NCBI GenBank assembly: GCA_900542395.1
Contig: UQNM01000017.1
Location: 1-35,419 of the forward strand
Source of the DNA: an uncultured Eubacteriales bacterium
GTDB taxonomy: Bacteria; Bacillota; Clostridia; Christensenellales; Aristaeellaceae
Direction of reading: 5' to 3'
Length of the DNA: 35,419 nt
Shown here: positions 22,968 to 30,658 of the stretch, piece after piece
How positions within the stretch are numbered: position 1 is the stretch's first letter
How the letters are laid out: each line of letters starts with the position of its first letter
Position numbers and translations under genes: made by a program
Notes under the pieces: generated by a model
Told to the model about the DNA's origin: nothing
Databases searched by the model: none
The model's input: the letters and a program-made list of their open reading frames with translations, nothing else

Positions 22968-23453
22968 TTATGCCTGACGGCCGGAGAGCGCGCTCAGAAT
23001 CTTTCCGGCCGTCCCCTCCGGCACAAGGGGCGAAATATCCCCGCCGAAGGCCGCCACCTGACGCACGATGCTCGAGGAGATGCTCGCGCAGTCGTCGCTG
23101 GTGGTGATGAGCAGCGTTTCCACGCCGCCGAGCTTCCGGTTCACCTGCGCCATCTGGTATTCGCTTTCAAAATCGCCCAGCGGCCGCAGCCCGCGAATGA
23201 CCGCCTGCGCCCCGACCTCGTGCGCGCAATCGACCAGCAGCCCGCCGTGCGCGATGACCCGCACGTTGGGCAGCTCGCGGCAGGCCGTCTCCAGCAGCTC
23301 CACCCGCATCGGCACGGAAAGAAAGCCGTGCTTCTCCGGGTTGTGCATCACCGCGACGACCAGCTGCGAGCAGAGCGCCGCCGTGCGGCGGATCACATCC
23401 ATGTGGCCGCGCGTCACCGGGTCAAAGCTGCCCGCGTAAAGCAGGGTATCCAT
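22968..23453 (-). CDS. coaD: Phosphopantetheine adenylyltransferase
   Basis: CoaD transfers AMP from ATP to 4'-phosphopantetheine in the penultimate step of CoA synthesis. At 161 residues it has the family length. The nucleotidyltransferase motif GSFDPVTRGH is at 9-18 and the second motif ISSSIVRQVA at about 127-136. AVIRGLRPLGDFESEYQMAQVNRKL is the usual substrate-site segment. Its ATG directly follows the rsmD TGA, and the rsmD-coaD pair is a well-known Firmicutes arrangement. The next gene starts 38 bases later without a visible promoter, so the operon continues. Confidence 0.97.
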   Translation of the reverse strand: MDTLLYAGSFDPVTRGHMDVIRRTAALCSQLVVAVMHNPEKHGFLSVPMRVELLETACRELPNVRVIAHGGLLVDCAHEVGAQAVIRGLRPLGDFESEYQMAQVNRKLGGVETLLITTSDDCASISSSIVRQVAAFGGDISPLVPEGTAGKILSALSGRQA

Positions 23454-24026
23454 TCACGCGCCTCCTTCTTCCGCCCGCTGCGCGCGGCGAACGAAGGTGA
23501 TCTCCGTATCGCCGTAGTGGCGCAGATCAAAAGCCTCAAAGCGCGCATCCAGCATCGGCGCGCGTCCCTTTCTGTGCTCCACCACGAGCAAAAACGCGCC
23601 GCTGAGCAGCCCCTTGTCATAGAGTGCCGCGCACATTTCGCCCGTATTCTCCATTTTATAAGGCGGGTCCATAAAAACCAGATCAAACTGCGCGCCCTCC
23701 GCGGCGAGCACGTCCATCGCCGCGCGGTAATCCCGCGCGATCAGGCGGCATTTTTCGCCCAGCCGCGAGGTCTCCATGTTTTTCTTAATGGCCGCGCAGG
23801 CCGCCCTGTCCGTATCCACCAGCACCGCGCTGCGCGCGCCCCGGCTGACCGCCTCCAGCGACAGCGCGCCCGTGCCCGCGAACAGATCGAGCACCCGCGC
23901 GTCTTCCACATCCCAGCGAATGATGTTGAACAGCGATTCACGCACATAATCCTGCGTCGGGCGCGTCTTTTCCCCGGCCGGCGCGACCAGTGTGCGCCCG
24001 CGCGCATCCCCGCCGATGATCCTCAT
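23454..24026 (-). CDS. rsmD: 16S rRNA (guanine966-N2)-methyltransferase
   Basis: RsmD methylates G966 of 16S rRNA in the 30S subunit using S-adenosylmethionine. The 190-residue protein shows the N-terminal MRIIGGDARGRTLVAP and RPTQDYVRESLFNI, the SAM-binding VLDLFAGTGALSLEA and the catalytic DPPY (about 120-123). AAGGAG lies 10 bases before the ATG. It heads an operon with coaD, the coiled-coil gene, a glycosyltransferase and mazG, driven by the promoter at 24078-24106. Confidence 0.96.
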   Translation of the reverse strand: MRIIGGDARGRTLVAPAGEKTRPTQDYVRESLFNIIRWDVEDARVLDLFAGTGALSLEAVSRGARSAVLVDTDRAACAAIKKNMETSRLGEKCRLIARDYRAAMDVLAAEGAQFDLVFMDPPYKMENTGEMCAALYDKGLLSGAFLLVVEHRKGRAPMLDARFEAFDLRHYGDTEITFVRRAQRAEEGGA

Positions 24027-24077
24027 CGCTTCATACTCCTTACAGCAGGCTCCCCAAAAAGCCTTTATGCTCCGTTC

Positions 24078-24106
24078 ATTATATCAGATGCAACCGTCAA
24101 ATTCAA
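24078..24106 (-). promoter_or_regulatory. sigma-A type promoter of the rsmD operon
   Basis: On the minus strand, TTGAAT (24106-24101), 17 bases, perfect TATAAT (24083-24078). It starts 10 bases after the stop of the upstream membrane protein, with no terminator between, so read-through from alr is possible. Confidence 0.78.
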
Positions 24107-24116
24107 CCCGGCACAG

Positions 24117-24950
24117 TCAGATGAGTTCCTTCTTCTTGTGCTCCTCCTGCTGCGGGCGCTGGCCGTAGTGCACGTCGCCGCCGCTGCCCAGCAGCTCGGA
24201 AACCATGCTCTTCTTCTGCGCCTTGCGCACGGCGGCCTTTTTGGCGCGGCGCTGCATGCTCTGCCGCTTGGCGTACACGGCGGGCGCGCGCAGGTAGCCG
24301 ATCATGCAGGCGACGGGATAGCTCAGCACCATCAGCGGCGTCAGTTGATCCACCAGCTGCGTCATCGTCTGCGGGTCGGGGAACAGGTTGATGTAAATCA
24401 GCACCGTCAGCCGCACGATCAGCCGGATGATGTCCCGCGCGGAGACGGAGGCGGTCTGCGCATATGCCGCCAGCGGCGCCATCACGTCCTCGCGCGCGCC
24501 GTATGTGCCCGTCAGCCACGACGGCAGATCCTGCAGGGCGTATGTATACGGCTCGGCCGTCGCCGCCAGATACGCGCCCAAAACAAGCGGAACGCCGAAC
24601 ACGATCAGGCAGGCGCACAGCGCCTTCATCGGCTGATAGCAGGCGGCCTCCTCCCGGCGTGAGAGCGGCCTGCCCAGCTTTTCGAGCTTATCCGCCGCGT
24701 GGCTCGCGTCCGCGTCGGCCACGCCGCGCGTCAGCCCCTCGCTGTAGAGCATCAGCAGCACGCCGGAGAGTATCGCCAGCGAAATCACCGCCCGAAGCGC
24801 CATCGAGCCGACGGCCTGCAAGGCGCTGAACATCAGCCCCATCACCGTCACCGCGGCGAGAATCGCGGCCAGTCTGCCCGCCATCGGCCAGATGCGCGCG
24901 CCCCAGCGCTTCGCGCGGCGGAGGGGCTTTTTCGTCTTCTTGCTGTTCAT
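24117..24950 (-). CDS. Membrane protein of unknown function in the alr operon
   Basis: The 277-residue protein starts at ATG 24950 (AGGAAA upstream), overlapping the cyclo-ligase stop as ATGA. A Lys/Arg-rich N-terminus of about 15 residues is followed by hydrophobic segments at about 21-66 (two), 108-132, 175-195 and 205-225. A strongly basic tail contains AKRQSMQRRAKKAAVRKAQKKS and ends in acidic and Lys-rich residues. I do not recognise the family. It is not the usual partner of alr. The basic ends facing the cytoplasm suggest contact with nucleic acid or acidic lipid, but that is only a guess. Confidence 0.8.
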   Translation of the reverse strand: MNSKKTKKPLRRAKRWGARIWPMAGRLAAILAAVTVMGLMFSALQAVGSMALRAVISLAILSGVLLMLYSEGLTRGVADADASHAADKLEKLGRPLSRREEAACYQPMKALCACLIVFGVPLVLGAYLAATAEPYTYALQDLPSWLTGTYGAREDVMAPLAAYAQTASVSARDIIRLIVRLTVLIYINLFPDPQTMTQLVDQLTPLMVLSYPVACMIGYLRAPAVYAKRQSMQRRAKKAAVRKAQKKSMVSELLGSGGDVHYGQRPQQEEHKKKELI

Positions 24951-25516
24951 GTCGTTTCCTCCCGTATGATGACGGTGCGGCCGGGCGTCACCACGATATC
25001 CATGCGCGTGTCGTGCGCCTCGCTCGGCACGGCGCTCAGCAGCGCAAAATCGTGGCATACGCCGACGCGAACCGCCCGCGTTCTGTTCAGGTATCTGTCG
25101 TAATAGCCGCCGCCCTGCCCGATGCGATGGCCACGGACGTCAAACGCCGTTCCCGGCACGAGAATCAAGTCGATCTCCTCCGGCTCGACGCGCGGGCAGT
25201 CCGCCCCCGGCTCCAAAATGCCGTAAGCGCCCTTTGCGAGACGGTCAGGCGCGTCCACCCGATGGCCGTGCATCACGCCCTCGCCCGCGCACCGGGGCAG
25301 AACCAGCGTCTTGCCCGCCGCCAGCGCGTCGGCGAAAACGCGCCCAAGCGGCAGCTCGCCCCGCGCGGCGGCATAGGCCATCACCGTCCGCGCGCGCCGA
25401 TACGCGCCAAGCGCCGAAACGCGCGCAAAGACGGCTTCCTCGGCCTCGCGCTGGGCTTCCGCGCTCAGCGCCCGCCGCATCCGGCGCATCTGACTGCGCA
25501 ACTCGTCCTTGTTCAT
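24947..25516 (-). CDS. 5-Formyltetrahydrofolate cyclo-ligase
   Basis: The enzyme (MTHFS, YgfA/YqgN family) uses ATP to turn 5-formyl-THF into 5,10-methenyl-THF, returning this inhibitory folate to use. The true gene is the last 189 codons of a longer open frame. It starts at ATG 25516-25514, overlapping the alr TGA as ATGA. Motifs: the N-terminal basic helix MNKDELRSQMRRMRRAL, LVLPRCAGEG, AYGILEPG and VPGTAFDVRGHRIGQGGGYYDRYL, the last being the nucleotide-binding signature. It is translationally coupled on both sides. Confidence 0.94.
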   Translation of the reverse strand: MNKDELRSQMRRMRRALSAEAQREAEEAVFARVSALGAYRRARTVMAYAAARGELPLGRVFADALAAGKTLVLPRCAGEGVMHGHRVDAPDRLAKGAYGILEPGADCPRVEPEEIDLILVPGTAFDVRGHRIGQGGGYYDRYLNRTRAVRVGVCHDFALLSAVPSEAHDTRMDIVVTPGRTVIIREETT

Positions 25517-26625
25517 GCGTGGATGTACACGCGCGGAACGCGCTTGCTCGGCGAGCAGAGCACCTCGTAGCTGATCGTATCCAGCCACGCGGCCATCTCC
25601 TCCGCGTCGATCTGCTCCTCCCCCTGACGGCCGAGCAGCACCGCTTCGTCGCCCTCCCGCGCGCCGGGGATATCCGTGACGTCCACCATCATCTGATCCA
25701 TGCACACGCGCCCCAGAATCGGCGCGCGCCGACCGCGCACGAGTACGCAGCCCTTGCCCGAGATCCCCCGGCGATAACCGTCCGCATACCCGACGGGCAG
25801 GGTCATCACGACCGTCGGCCGCGTCGCCACGAACGTCCCGCCATAGCTCACGCGGTCGCCCGGCGCAATCGTCTTGACGTATATGCCGCGCGTCACCCAG
25901 CGCATGGCGGGCTGCAAACCCGTCGCCTCCGGCACGGGCGGATAGCCGTAGAGCGCCAGCCCGCCGCGCACCATGTCCGCATGAAGCTGCGGATAGCGGA
26001 AGATGCTCGCGGTGTTCGCGCCGTGGCAGATGATTTCGCCGGGATGCACCGCCTTGACGGCCTTGCACAGCGCCTCAAACCGCTCGATCTGCCGGAGCGT
26101 GCCGGTGGGATCCGGCTCGTCGGCGGTCGCCATGTGTGTAAAGCAGCCGGTCAGCGCCACGCCGGGCAGGCTGTCGATCAGCCGCGTCAGCGCCTGCGCT
26201 TCCTCCGCCGTGCGCACGCCGATGCGGTTCATGCCCGTATCCAGCTTGAGGTGCACCTTCGCGCATCGGCCGAGCTTCTGCCCCGCCTGCGCCAGCGCGC
26301 GGATGCGGCGCTCGTCGAAGACCACCTGCGTCAAATCGTTTTGCACGACGGCCTCCGCCGCGCTTTCCTCGATGCCGCCGAGCACGAGAATCGGCGCGGC
26401 AATGCCCGCCTCCCGCAGCTCGATGCCCTCCTCGGGGATGGCGACGGCCAGCATATCCGCCCCCGCCTCCAGCGCCGCCTTCGCGACGGGCGCCGCCCCG
26501 TGTCCGTATGCGTCCGCCTTGACGACGGCCAAAAACTGCGCGCCGCCCGCAATGTGGCTTTTCATCACGCCGACATTGTGGCGGATCGCTGCCAGATCAA
26601 TTTCACAAAAGTGATACCGCTGCAT
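25513..26625 (-). CDS. alr: Alanine racemase
   Basis: Alr makes D-alanine for peptidoglycan using pyridoxal phosphate. The 370-residue protein has the PLP lysine Lys36 in VVKADAYGHG and the second catalytic base Tyr261 in RVSYGGTF. It also has TGMNRIGV, HGANTAS and GRVCMDQMMVDVT. The length is normal for the family. It is the first gene of a three-gene unit with the cyclo-ligase and the membrane protein, joined by ATGA overlaps. A TATAAT lies about 90 bases upstream on the minus strand, but its -35 is poor. Confidence 0.97.
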   Translation of the reverse strand: MQRYHFCEIDLAAIRHNVGVMKSHIAGGAQFLAVVKADAYGHGAAPVAKAALEAGADMLAVAIPEEGIELREAGIAAPILVLGGIEESAAEAVVQNDLTQVVFDERRIRALAQAGQKLGRCAKVHLKLDTGMNRIGVRTAEEAQALTRLIDSLPGVALTGCFTHMATADEPDPTGTLRQIERFEALCKAVKAVHPGEIICHGANTASIFRYPQLHADMVRGGLALYGYPPVPEATGLQPAMRWVTRGIYVKTIAPGDRVSYGGTFVATRPTVVMTLPVGYADGYRRGISGKGCVLVRGRRAPILGRVCMDQMMVDVTDIPGAREGDEAVLLGRQGEEQIDAEEMAAWLDTISYEVLCSPSKRVPRVYIHA

Positions 26626-26711
26626 GATTTTTCCAGCTTTCTTTTTTGAAGTCGCGCCGGGAGCGCCGCCCCCGAACGCCGATATCGTCCTTTTTGCCCG
26701 GTGATTGAACC

Positions 26712-26717
26712 ATTATA
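26712..26717 (-). promoter_or_regulatory. Possible -10 box of alr
   Basis: TATAAT on the minus strand, about 87 bases before the alr start, without a good -35 hexamer. The 182-base gap 26626-26807 between alr and the YkvI-type gene shows nothing else clear. Confidence 0.35.
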
Positions 26718-26807
26718 CCGCTAATCCCCCGAAAAGGAAAGACGTGCCTTCTTTTTTCCCCGGCTTCCTCATACCTATGACCGCGTTCAATCGAAGGGAG
26801 GGCTTTT

Positions 26808-27833
26808 ATGGACATCCTCTGCTGCGCGCTGGCGCTGCTGGGCAGCGTCGTCGGCGCGGGCTTTGCCTCCGGCCGGGAAATCGTGCGCTTTTTCGCCGCG
26901 CACGGTGCGATGGGCTTCGTCGCGGTCGCCTTTTCTCTGGCGGCGCTCGCCGCGCTGTTCCTCTGTCTGGCCGAGCGCCTGTCCGCCGCCGGGCAGACCG
27001 GCCTTCCCGGCCTGTGTGCGTCGCGCTTCGGCGCGCGCGTCGGCGGGGTCTGCACGGCGCTGTTTTTCCTGCTCTCCGCCGTCACGGGCGGCGCGATGCT
27101 GGCGGCCTGCGCGGAGCTGTCCGCGCTGGTCTGGCCAATCCGCCCGGCCTATGCCGCCGGTTTTTTCATCACGCTGCCGCTGGCCGTCTGGCTCGCCGCA
27201 CGCGGGGCGCGCGGGCTGGCGGCGGTCGGCGGGGCGCTCTGCGCGCTGACGCCCGTCCTGCTCGTCCGCCTGCTGTGTCTGCCGGAGGGCGAGGCCTGCT
27301 TTTTCCCGGTGGGGCCGCCCGACCGGGTGCTCCGCGCCGCGCTGGACGGGGCGCTCTATGCCGCGCTGAACGCCGCCATGATGGCGGGCGCGCTGCCGAC
27401 GCTGCTGGCGCTTTCCGCGCGAAAACGCCGCGCCTGCGTCGCGCTGCTCGTCCTGCTCTTCGGCCTGCTGCTGACGCTGGGGATGCTCGTCTGCCAAAGG
27501 CACATTCAGAGCGTCGCGATGCAGCCGCTCCCCTTCGTCTGGCTCAGCCGCCGCCTCGGGTCGGGCGGCTATCTGCTCGTCGCCCTCTGCCTGTATGCCG
27601 CGGCGCTCTCCACGCTCTGCGCCATGCTCTGCGCGATGGCCAACCTCCTGCCGCGCGGGCTGAAAACAATCGCGCGGCTGATCCTCAGCGCCCTGCTCTG
27701 CGCGGCGCTGGCGCGCGTCGGCTTCGGGCGCATCGTGCAAAGCGGCTACCCCATTCTGGGCGCGCTCTGCGCGGCGCTGCTGCTCCTGCTCGCCCTGCCC
27801 GCGCGTCAGGACGCGAGCATGTCCGCCAGATAG
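26808..27833 (+). CDS. YkvI-family membrane protein
   Basis: The 341-residue protein has about ten hydrophobic segments and starts LLGSVVGAGFASGREIVRFFAAHG, the hallmark of the YkvI family, whose members share the LeuT/APC transporter fold. GGGAGG lies 6 bases before the ATG. The second helix break and the GGAMLAACAEL segment also fit. No substrate is established for the family. The last 28 bases overlap the end of the gene on the opposite strand. It carries unusually many Cys residues in its membrane helices. No partner gene is encoded in the same direction. Confidence 0.85.
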   Translation: MDILCCALALLGSVVGAGFASGREIVRFFAAHGAMGFVAVAFSLAALAALFLCLAERLSAAGQTGLPGLCASRFGARVGGVCTALFFLLSAVTGGAMLAACAELSALVWPIRPAYAAGFFITLPLAVWLAARGARGLAAVGGALCALTPVLLVRLLCLPEGEACFFPVGPPDRVLRAALDGALYAALNAAMMAGALPTLLALSARKRRACVALLVLLFGLLLTLGMLVCQRHIQSVAMQPLPFVWLSRRLGSGGYLLVALCLYAAALSTLCAMLCAMANLLPRGLKTIARLILSALLCAALARVGFGRIVQSGYPILGALCAALLLLLALPARQDASMSAR

Positions 27834-29218
27834 CCGCTCCAATCGCTCCCGGTCGCCTCCTCGAGCGCCGCCTCAAGCGCTTCGAGCGTGCCGACCCCGC
27901 CCGCGTTTTGCTCGGCATAGCATTGCAGCGCGCTGAGGAACGCCGCCTGACCGACCGCCTGCTCGATCCCCATGAGCCCCGCCGCGCCCGCGTCGCGCAG
28001 CACCTGCGTCATCTCGCCGTCGCCGCCGAAGCGCTCCGTCGATGCGCCGACGGTCACGCCCCGAGGCCTCGTCAGCCGGGTCGCGATTTCGATTTCGCCG
28101 TAGAACCGCTTTTCATAGGCCGCCTCGCCCTCCCGCTGGCGATAGGCCAGCAGCTCAACGCAGGAAGCCGGCGTTTCGCTCAGCCACGGCGCGTTCCACG
28201 GGTCGTTTTTCACCTGAACACCGAAAATCTGCCGGGCGCACAGGCGCGTCACCCGCGAGAGAAGCGCGTCGGTCTTCGCGTCCGCATCGACGGCGATCAG
28301 CGCCGAGCCGACCGCCCCGTCCGCGCGCGCCGTCTTCGCCTGCGCCACCGTCAGCGACGGGAACGGATAGGCGAGCCCCAGCCGCCCGATATCCTCCAGC
28401 GCCTCCGCCGCGATATCCAAAAGCCGCGACGCGGTGCGCGCGTTCTGCGCGAGCGCCGTCACCAGCACGCCGTCCACCGTCGTCTGGCGCATCGCCCCCT
28501 TCGCGCGCAGCGCAAAGGAAATCTCCCGCGCGCTGGAAAGCTGCATCGTCAGCGTTCGGGTGCCGTCGCCATTGTCCCACTCGCCGACCCACGCGCCGCC
28601 AAACGCCGCCTGCACGCCGTTTGGCACGGTCAGCGTCATCCGCACATCCATCGCCTGTCCGTAGCTCGTCCCGGCCAGTTCGTCATAGCCGTCCGTGCGC
28701 CACGCGCCGTTTTCCCACATCGCCGGGGTGGGCAGCGCGCCGATGAGCAGCGCGCTTTCATCCGTCCGTCCGATTTCGCCCTCCCCGCGCGGCACAATCA
28801 GGGAGACCCGCCAGCAGACCTCCGCCGTTTCGCCCGCGCGCCAAGGCGTTTCAATCCGCCAGACGGAGGGATCGTCGCTGTCCGCGCCAATGGACGCGCG
28901 CTCGCCGTTCACCGTCGCATCCGAAAGCGTCACGCTCCCCGGCTGAATCGCGTTCGCGTATGCGCGCAGCACAATTTCCGAAAGATCGCCGCCCGTTCGG
29001 TTGGTGGCCGTCAGGTGCATTTCGCCCTTGATCGTGCGCAGATCCTCGGTCGCTTTCAGACTGACGGCCATCGCGTCCCGCTCGCCGCCGGGCGCGAACG
29101 CCGTCTCTTTCAGCATGACGGCCGTCTGCGCGCGGCTGAGGGCAAACGCGCAGGCCGCCGCCAGCGCGATCAGCAGCGCCGCCAGCAGCAGCGCGTTTTT
29201 TCTCGAAAAAACCTTCAT
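27806..29218 (-). CDS. Exported M1-peptidase-like protein lacking the zinc-binding motif
   Basis: The 470-residue protein has one N-terminal hydrophobic helix (about 9-27), so it is exported or membrane-anchored; the Cys at 23 is not in a good lipobox. The next 240 residues fit the M1 beta-sandwich (KGEMHLTATNRTGGDLSEIVLRAYANA). The catalytic region aligns with M1 proteins: VTRLCARQIFG (323-333) stands where VxHExxHQWFG is expected and NDPWNAPWLSE (338-348) where NDPWxxPWLDE is expected. Both zinc histidines (now Arg327 equivalents) and the catalytic Glu (Leu) are lost. Only the third ligand Glu348 remains. The GxMEN motif is also absent. It is probably a non-catalytic relative that binds rather than cuts. 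Confidence 0.8.
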   Translation of the reverse strand: MKVFSRKNALLLAALLIALAAACAFALSRAQTAVMLKETAFAPGGERDAMAVSLKATEDLRTIKGEMHLTATNRTGGDLSEIVLRAYANAIQPGSVTLSDATVNGERASIGADSDDPSVWRIETPWRAGETAEVCWRVSLIVPRGEGEIGRTDESALLIGALPTPAMWENGAWRTDGYDELAGTSYGQAMDVRMTLTVPNGVQAAFGGAWVGEWDNGDGTRTLTMQLSSAREISFALRAKGAMRQTTVDGVLVTALAQNARTASRLLDIAAEALEDIGRLGLAYPFPSLTVAQAKTARADGAVGSALIAVDADAKTDALLSRVTRLCARQIFGVQVKNDPWNAPWLSETPASCVELLAYRQREGEAAYEKRFYGEIEIATRLTRPRGVTVGASTERFGGDGEMTQVLRDAGAAGLMGIEQAVGQAAFLSALQCYAEQNAGGVGTLEALEAALEEATGSDWSGYLADMLAS

Positions 29219-29252
29219 GACATTCCTCCCTTTGGCTGACGCACGGAAAGCA

Positions 29253-29291
29253 AAAGGAGCTGTCTCTCGTTTTCTCCGTGACAGCTCCTTT
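29253..29291. terminator. Terminator after the zinc-ribbon gene
   Basis: AAAGGAGCTGTC and GACAGCTCCTTT pair perfectly over 12 bp around a 15-base loop. On the minus strand it is followed by TTTTGCTTT and starts 6 bases after the stop at 29297. On the plus strand it is followed by GTTGTTT. Confidence 0.82.
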
Positions 29292-29296
29292 GTTGT

Positions 29297-29713
29297 TTAC
29301 GCTTTTTTATCAAATTTTGCGCCGCAGTTTTTGCAGGTGACGGTCACGCTGCCCACGCCGCGCGGCACGCGCAGGCGGCGCTTGCACTTCGGGCAGGTGA
29401 AATAGCGGTATTTCTTGCCGTTTTTCACCCGGTTGAGCCACTCCGTAAAGCCGCGCCGCGCCCCCTCGGTCTTGCTCAGGTAGACCTCGTTTTCGTGCGC
29501 CCGGCGATACCTGTCCTTGCTGAACATGCGGAAAAACGCGACGATCAGCAGCGCGTCGGAAAGCACCATCGCGACCGCCCGCGCGCCGGTGAACGTGCCC
29601 AGAATCGAAACAACCAGCGCCGCGATCACCATCGCCATGCTGAGCTGATCCGCGCCGTAGCGCCCGCTCATGAACCTGGCCATGGAGGCGCGCAATTTAT
29701 CCAAAAAACCCAT
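29297..29713 (-). CDS. Small membrane protein with C-terminal zinc ribbon
   Basis: The 138-residue protein has two hydrophobic segments (about 25-42 and 47-62) after a short amphipathic start, MGFLDKLRASMARFM. A basic middle follows, then a zinc ribbon with CPKC (107-110) and CKNC (about 127-130). Proteins of this layout are common in Clostridia and have no known role. GGGAGG precedes the ATG by 10 bases. It has its own promoter at 29744-29772 and a terminator, so it is monocistronic. The ribbon could bind RNA, DNA or protein at the membrane face. Confidence 0.85.
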   Translation of the reverse strand: MGFLDKLRASMARFMSGRYGADQLSMAMVIAALVVSILGTFTGARAVAMVLSDALLIVAFFRMFSKDRYRRAHENEVYLSKTEGARRGFTEWLNRVKNGKKYRYFTCPKCKRRLRVPRGVGSVTVTCKNCGAKFDKKA

Positions 29714-29743
29714 GTTTTCAAACCTCCCGCGTGTGTTTCCTCA

Positions 29744-29772
29744 AGCATACGCCAACGCGGCGCGCCTGTCAA
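29744..29772 (-). promoter_or_regulatory. sigma-A type promoter of the zinc-ribbon gene
   Basis: On the minus strand, perfect TTGACA (29772-29767), 17 bases, TATGCT (29749-29744), giving a leader of about 24 nt. Confidence 0.72.
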
Positions 29773-29793
29773 CTCTTTTTGCGCGCGGGTCAC

Positions 29794-30576
29794 TCACAGG
29801 CAGAGGTGATCCTCAAACAGCGCGCCGAACGGCTCCAGCTCGCGCGAGGCCAGATCCCACTGCGCCGGGTTGCGGATCTCCTCCGGCTCGTGCGCGTCCA
29901 CGCCGATGAGCACGCGCACGCCCTCCTGACGCACGATTTCAAAGAAATGCGCGTCTGGGTAGCTCTTTCTGTGCGTGACGGGCGAGAGAAAGCGGTCGTG
30001 CAGGTTGTATTCCATCGGGATATCCAGCGCCTTGCAGGCCTGACACAGCTCCTTGGCCGCCGCGCGGCCGTTTTCGTCAAACGGCTTGCCGTAATCGCGC
30101 ATGAACAGATCCGGGTGCGCCAGATACGAAAACAGCCCCGTTTCCAGCCCCTTCACCGCCGAATCCACATAGCGGCGGAGCTGCGCCGCCGTGCGGATGT
30201 TGCCAAAATACATGCCGTATTCGTCGTCGTGATCGAAGTGGTTGCCCAGAATCAGGTAATCCAGATGGTTTTCCGCCCGCATATCCGCCAGCCAATTCAT
30301 GTAATCCGGGAAATATTCGCACTCAAAGCCGGTCAGGATGTGAATTTTGTCCTTGTATTGCGCCGCCAGCGCGCGGACGCTGTTCAGATACCCCGGCATC
30401 TGATCCACGCGCATGCGGACGCTGGGGTGCGTGTATCCGTCCTGATACGGCCACGGCACATGATCCGAAAAACCCAGCTCGTCAAACCCCTGTTCAATCG
30501 CCGCCAGCACATAATCCTCGTCCGTGCCCGTCGCGTGGCCGCAGCGCGCCGTGTGCGTATGGTAATTCGCCTTCAT
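29794..30576 (-). CDS. PHP-domain phosphatase, histidinol-phosphatase type
   Basis: The 260-residue PHP protein has the metal-binding motifs in order: NYHTHTARCGH (4-14), GFSDH (35-39), GFECEY (about 83-88), LGNHFDH (about 110), YLAHPDLF and IGVDAHEP near 225. These match the HisK-type histidinol-phosphatases, which hydrolyse histidinol phosphate to histidinol with three divalent metals. GGGGAAG stands before the ATG. No other his gene is in the window; the neighbour upstream is an amino-acid-kinase-like gene 82 bases away. PHP enzymes with this sequence can also hydrolyse other phosphate esters, so the substrate is open. Confidence 0.88.
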   Translation of the reverse strand: MKANYHTHTARCGHATGTDEDYVLAAIEQGFDELGFSDHVPWPYQDGYTHPSVRMRVDQMPGYLNSVRALAAQYKDKIHILTGFECEYFPDYMNWLADMRAENHLDYLILGNHFDHDDEYGMYFGNIRTAAQLRRYVDSAVKGLETGLFSYLAHPDLFMRDYGKPFDENGRAAAKELCQACKALDIPMEYNLHDRFLSPVTHRKSYPDAHFFEIVRQEGVRVLIGVDAHEPEEIRNPAQWDLASRELEPFGALFEDHLCL

Positions 30577-30658
30577 GAATGATCTTCCCCTTTTCTTCGC
30601 CGCGCCTCAAAAGGGCGCGTTCAAACCGCTCTGTGTTTTATGCCGCGGGCGCGCGCCG

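Noticed and set aside
24947..26068. 373-codon single protein
   Set aside because: Only its last 189 codons (from 25516) match the folate cyclo-ligase; the first part is an out-of-frame reading of alr.
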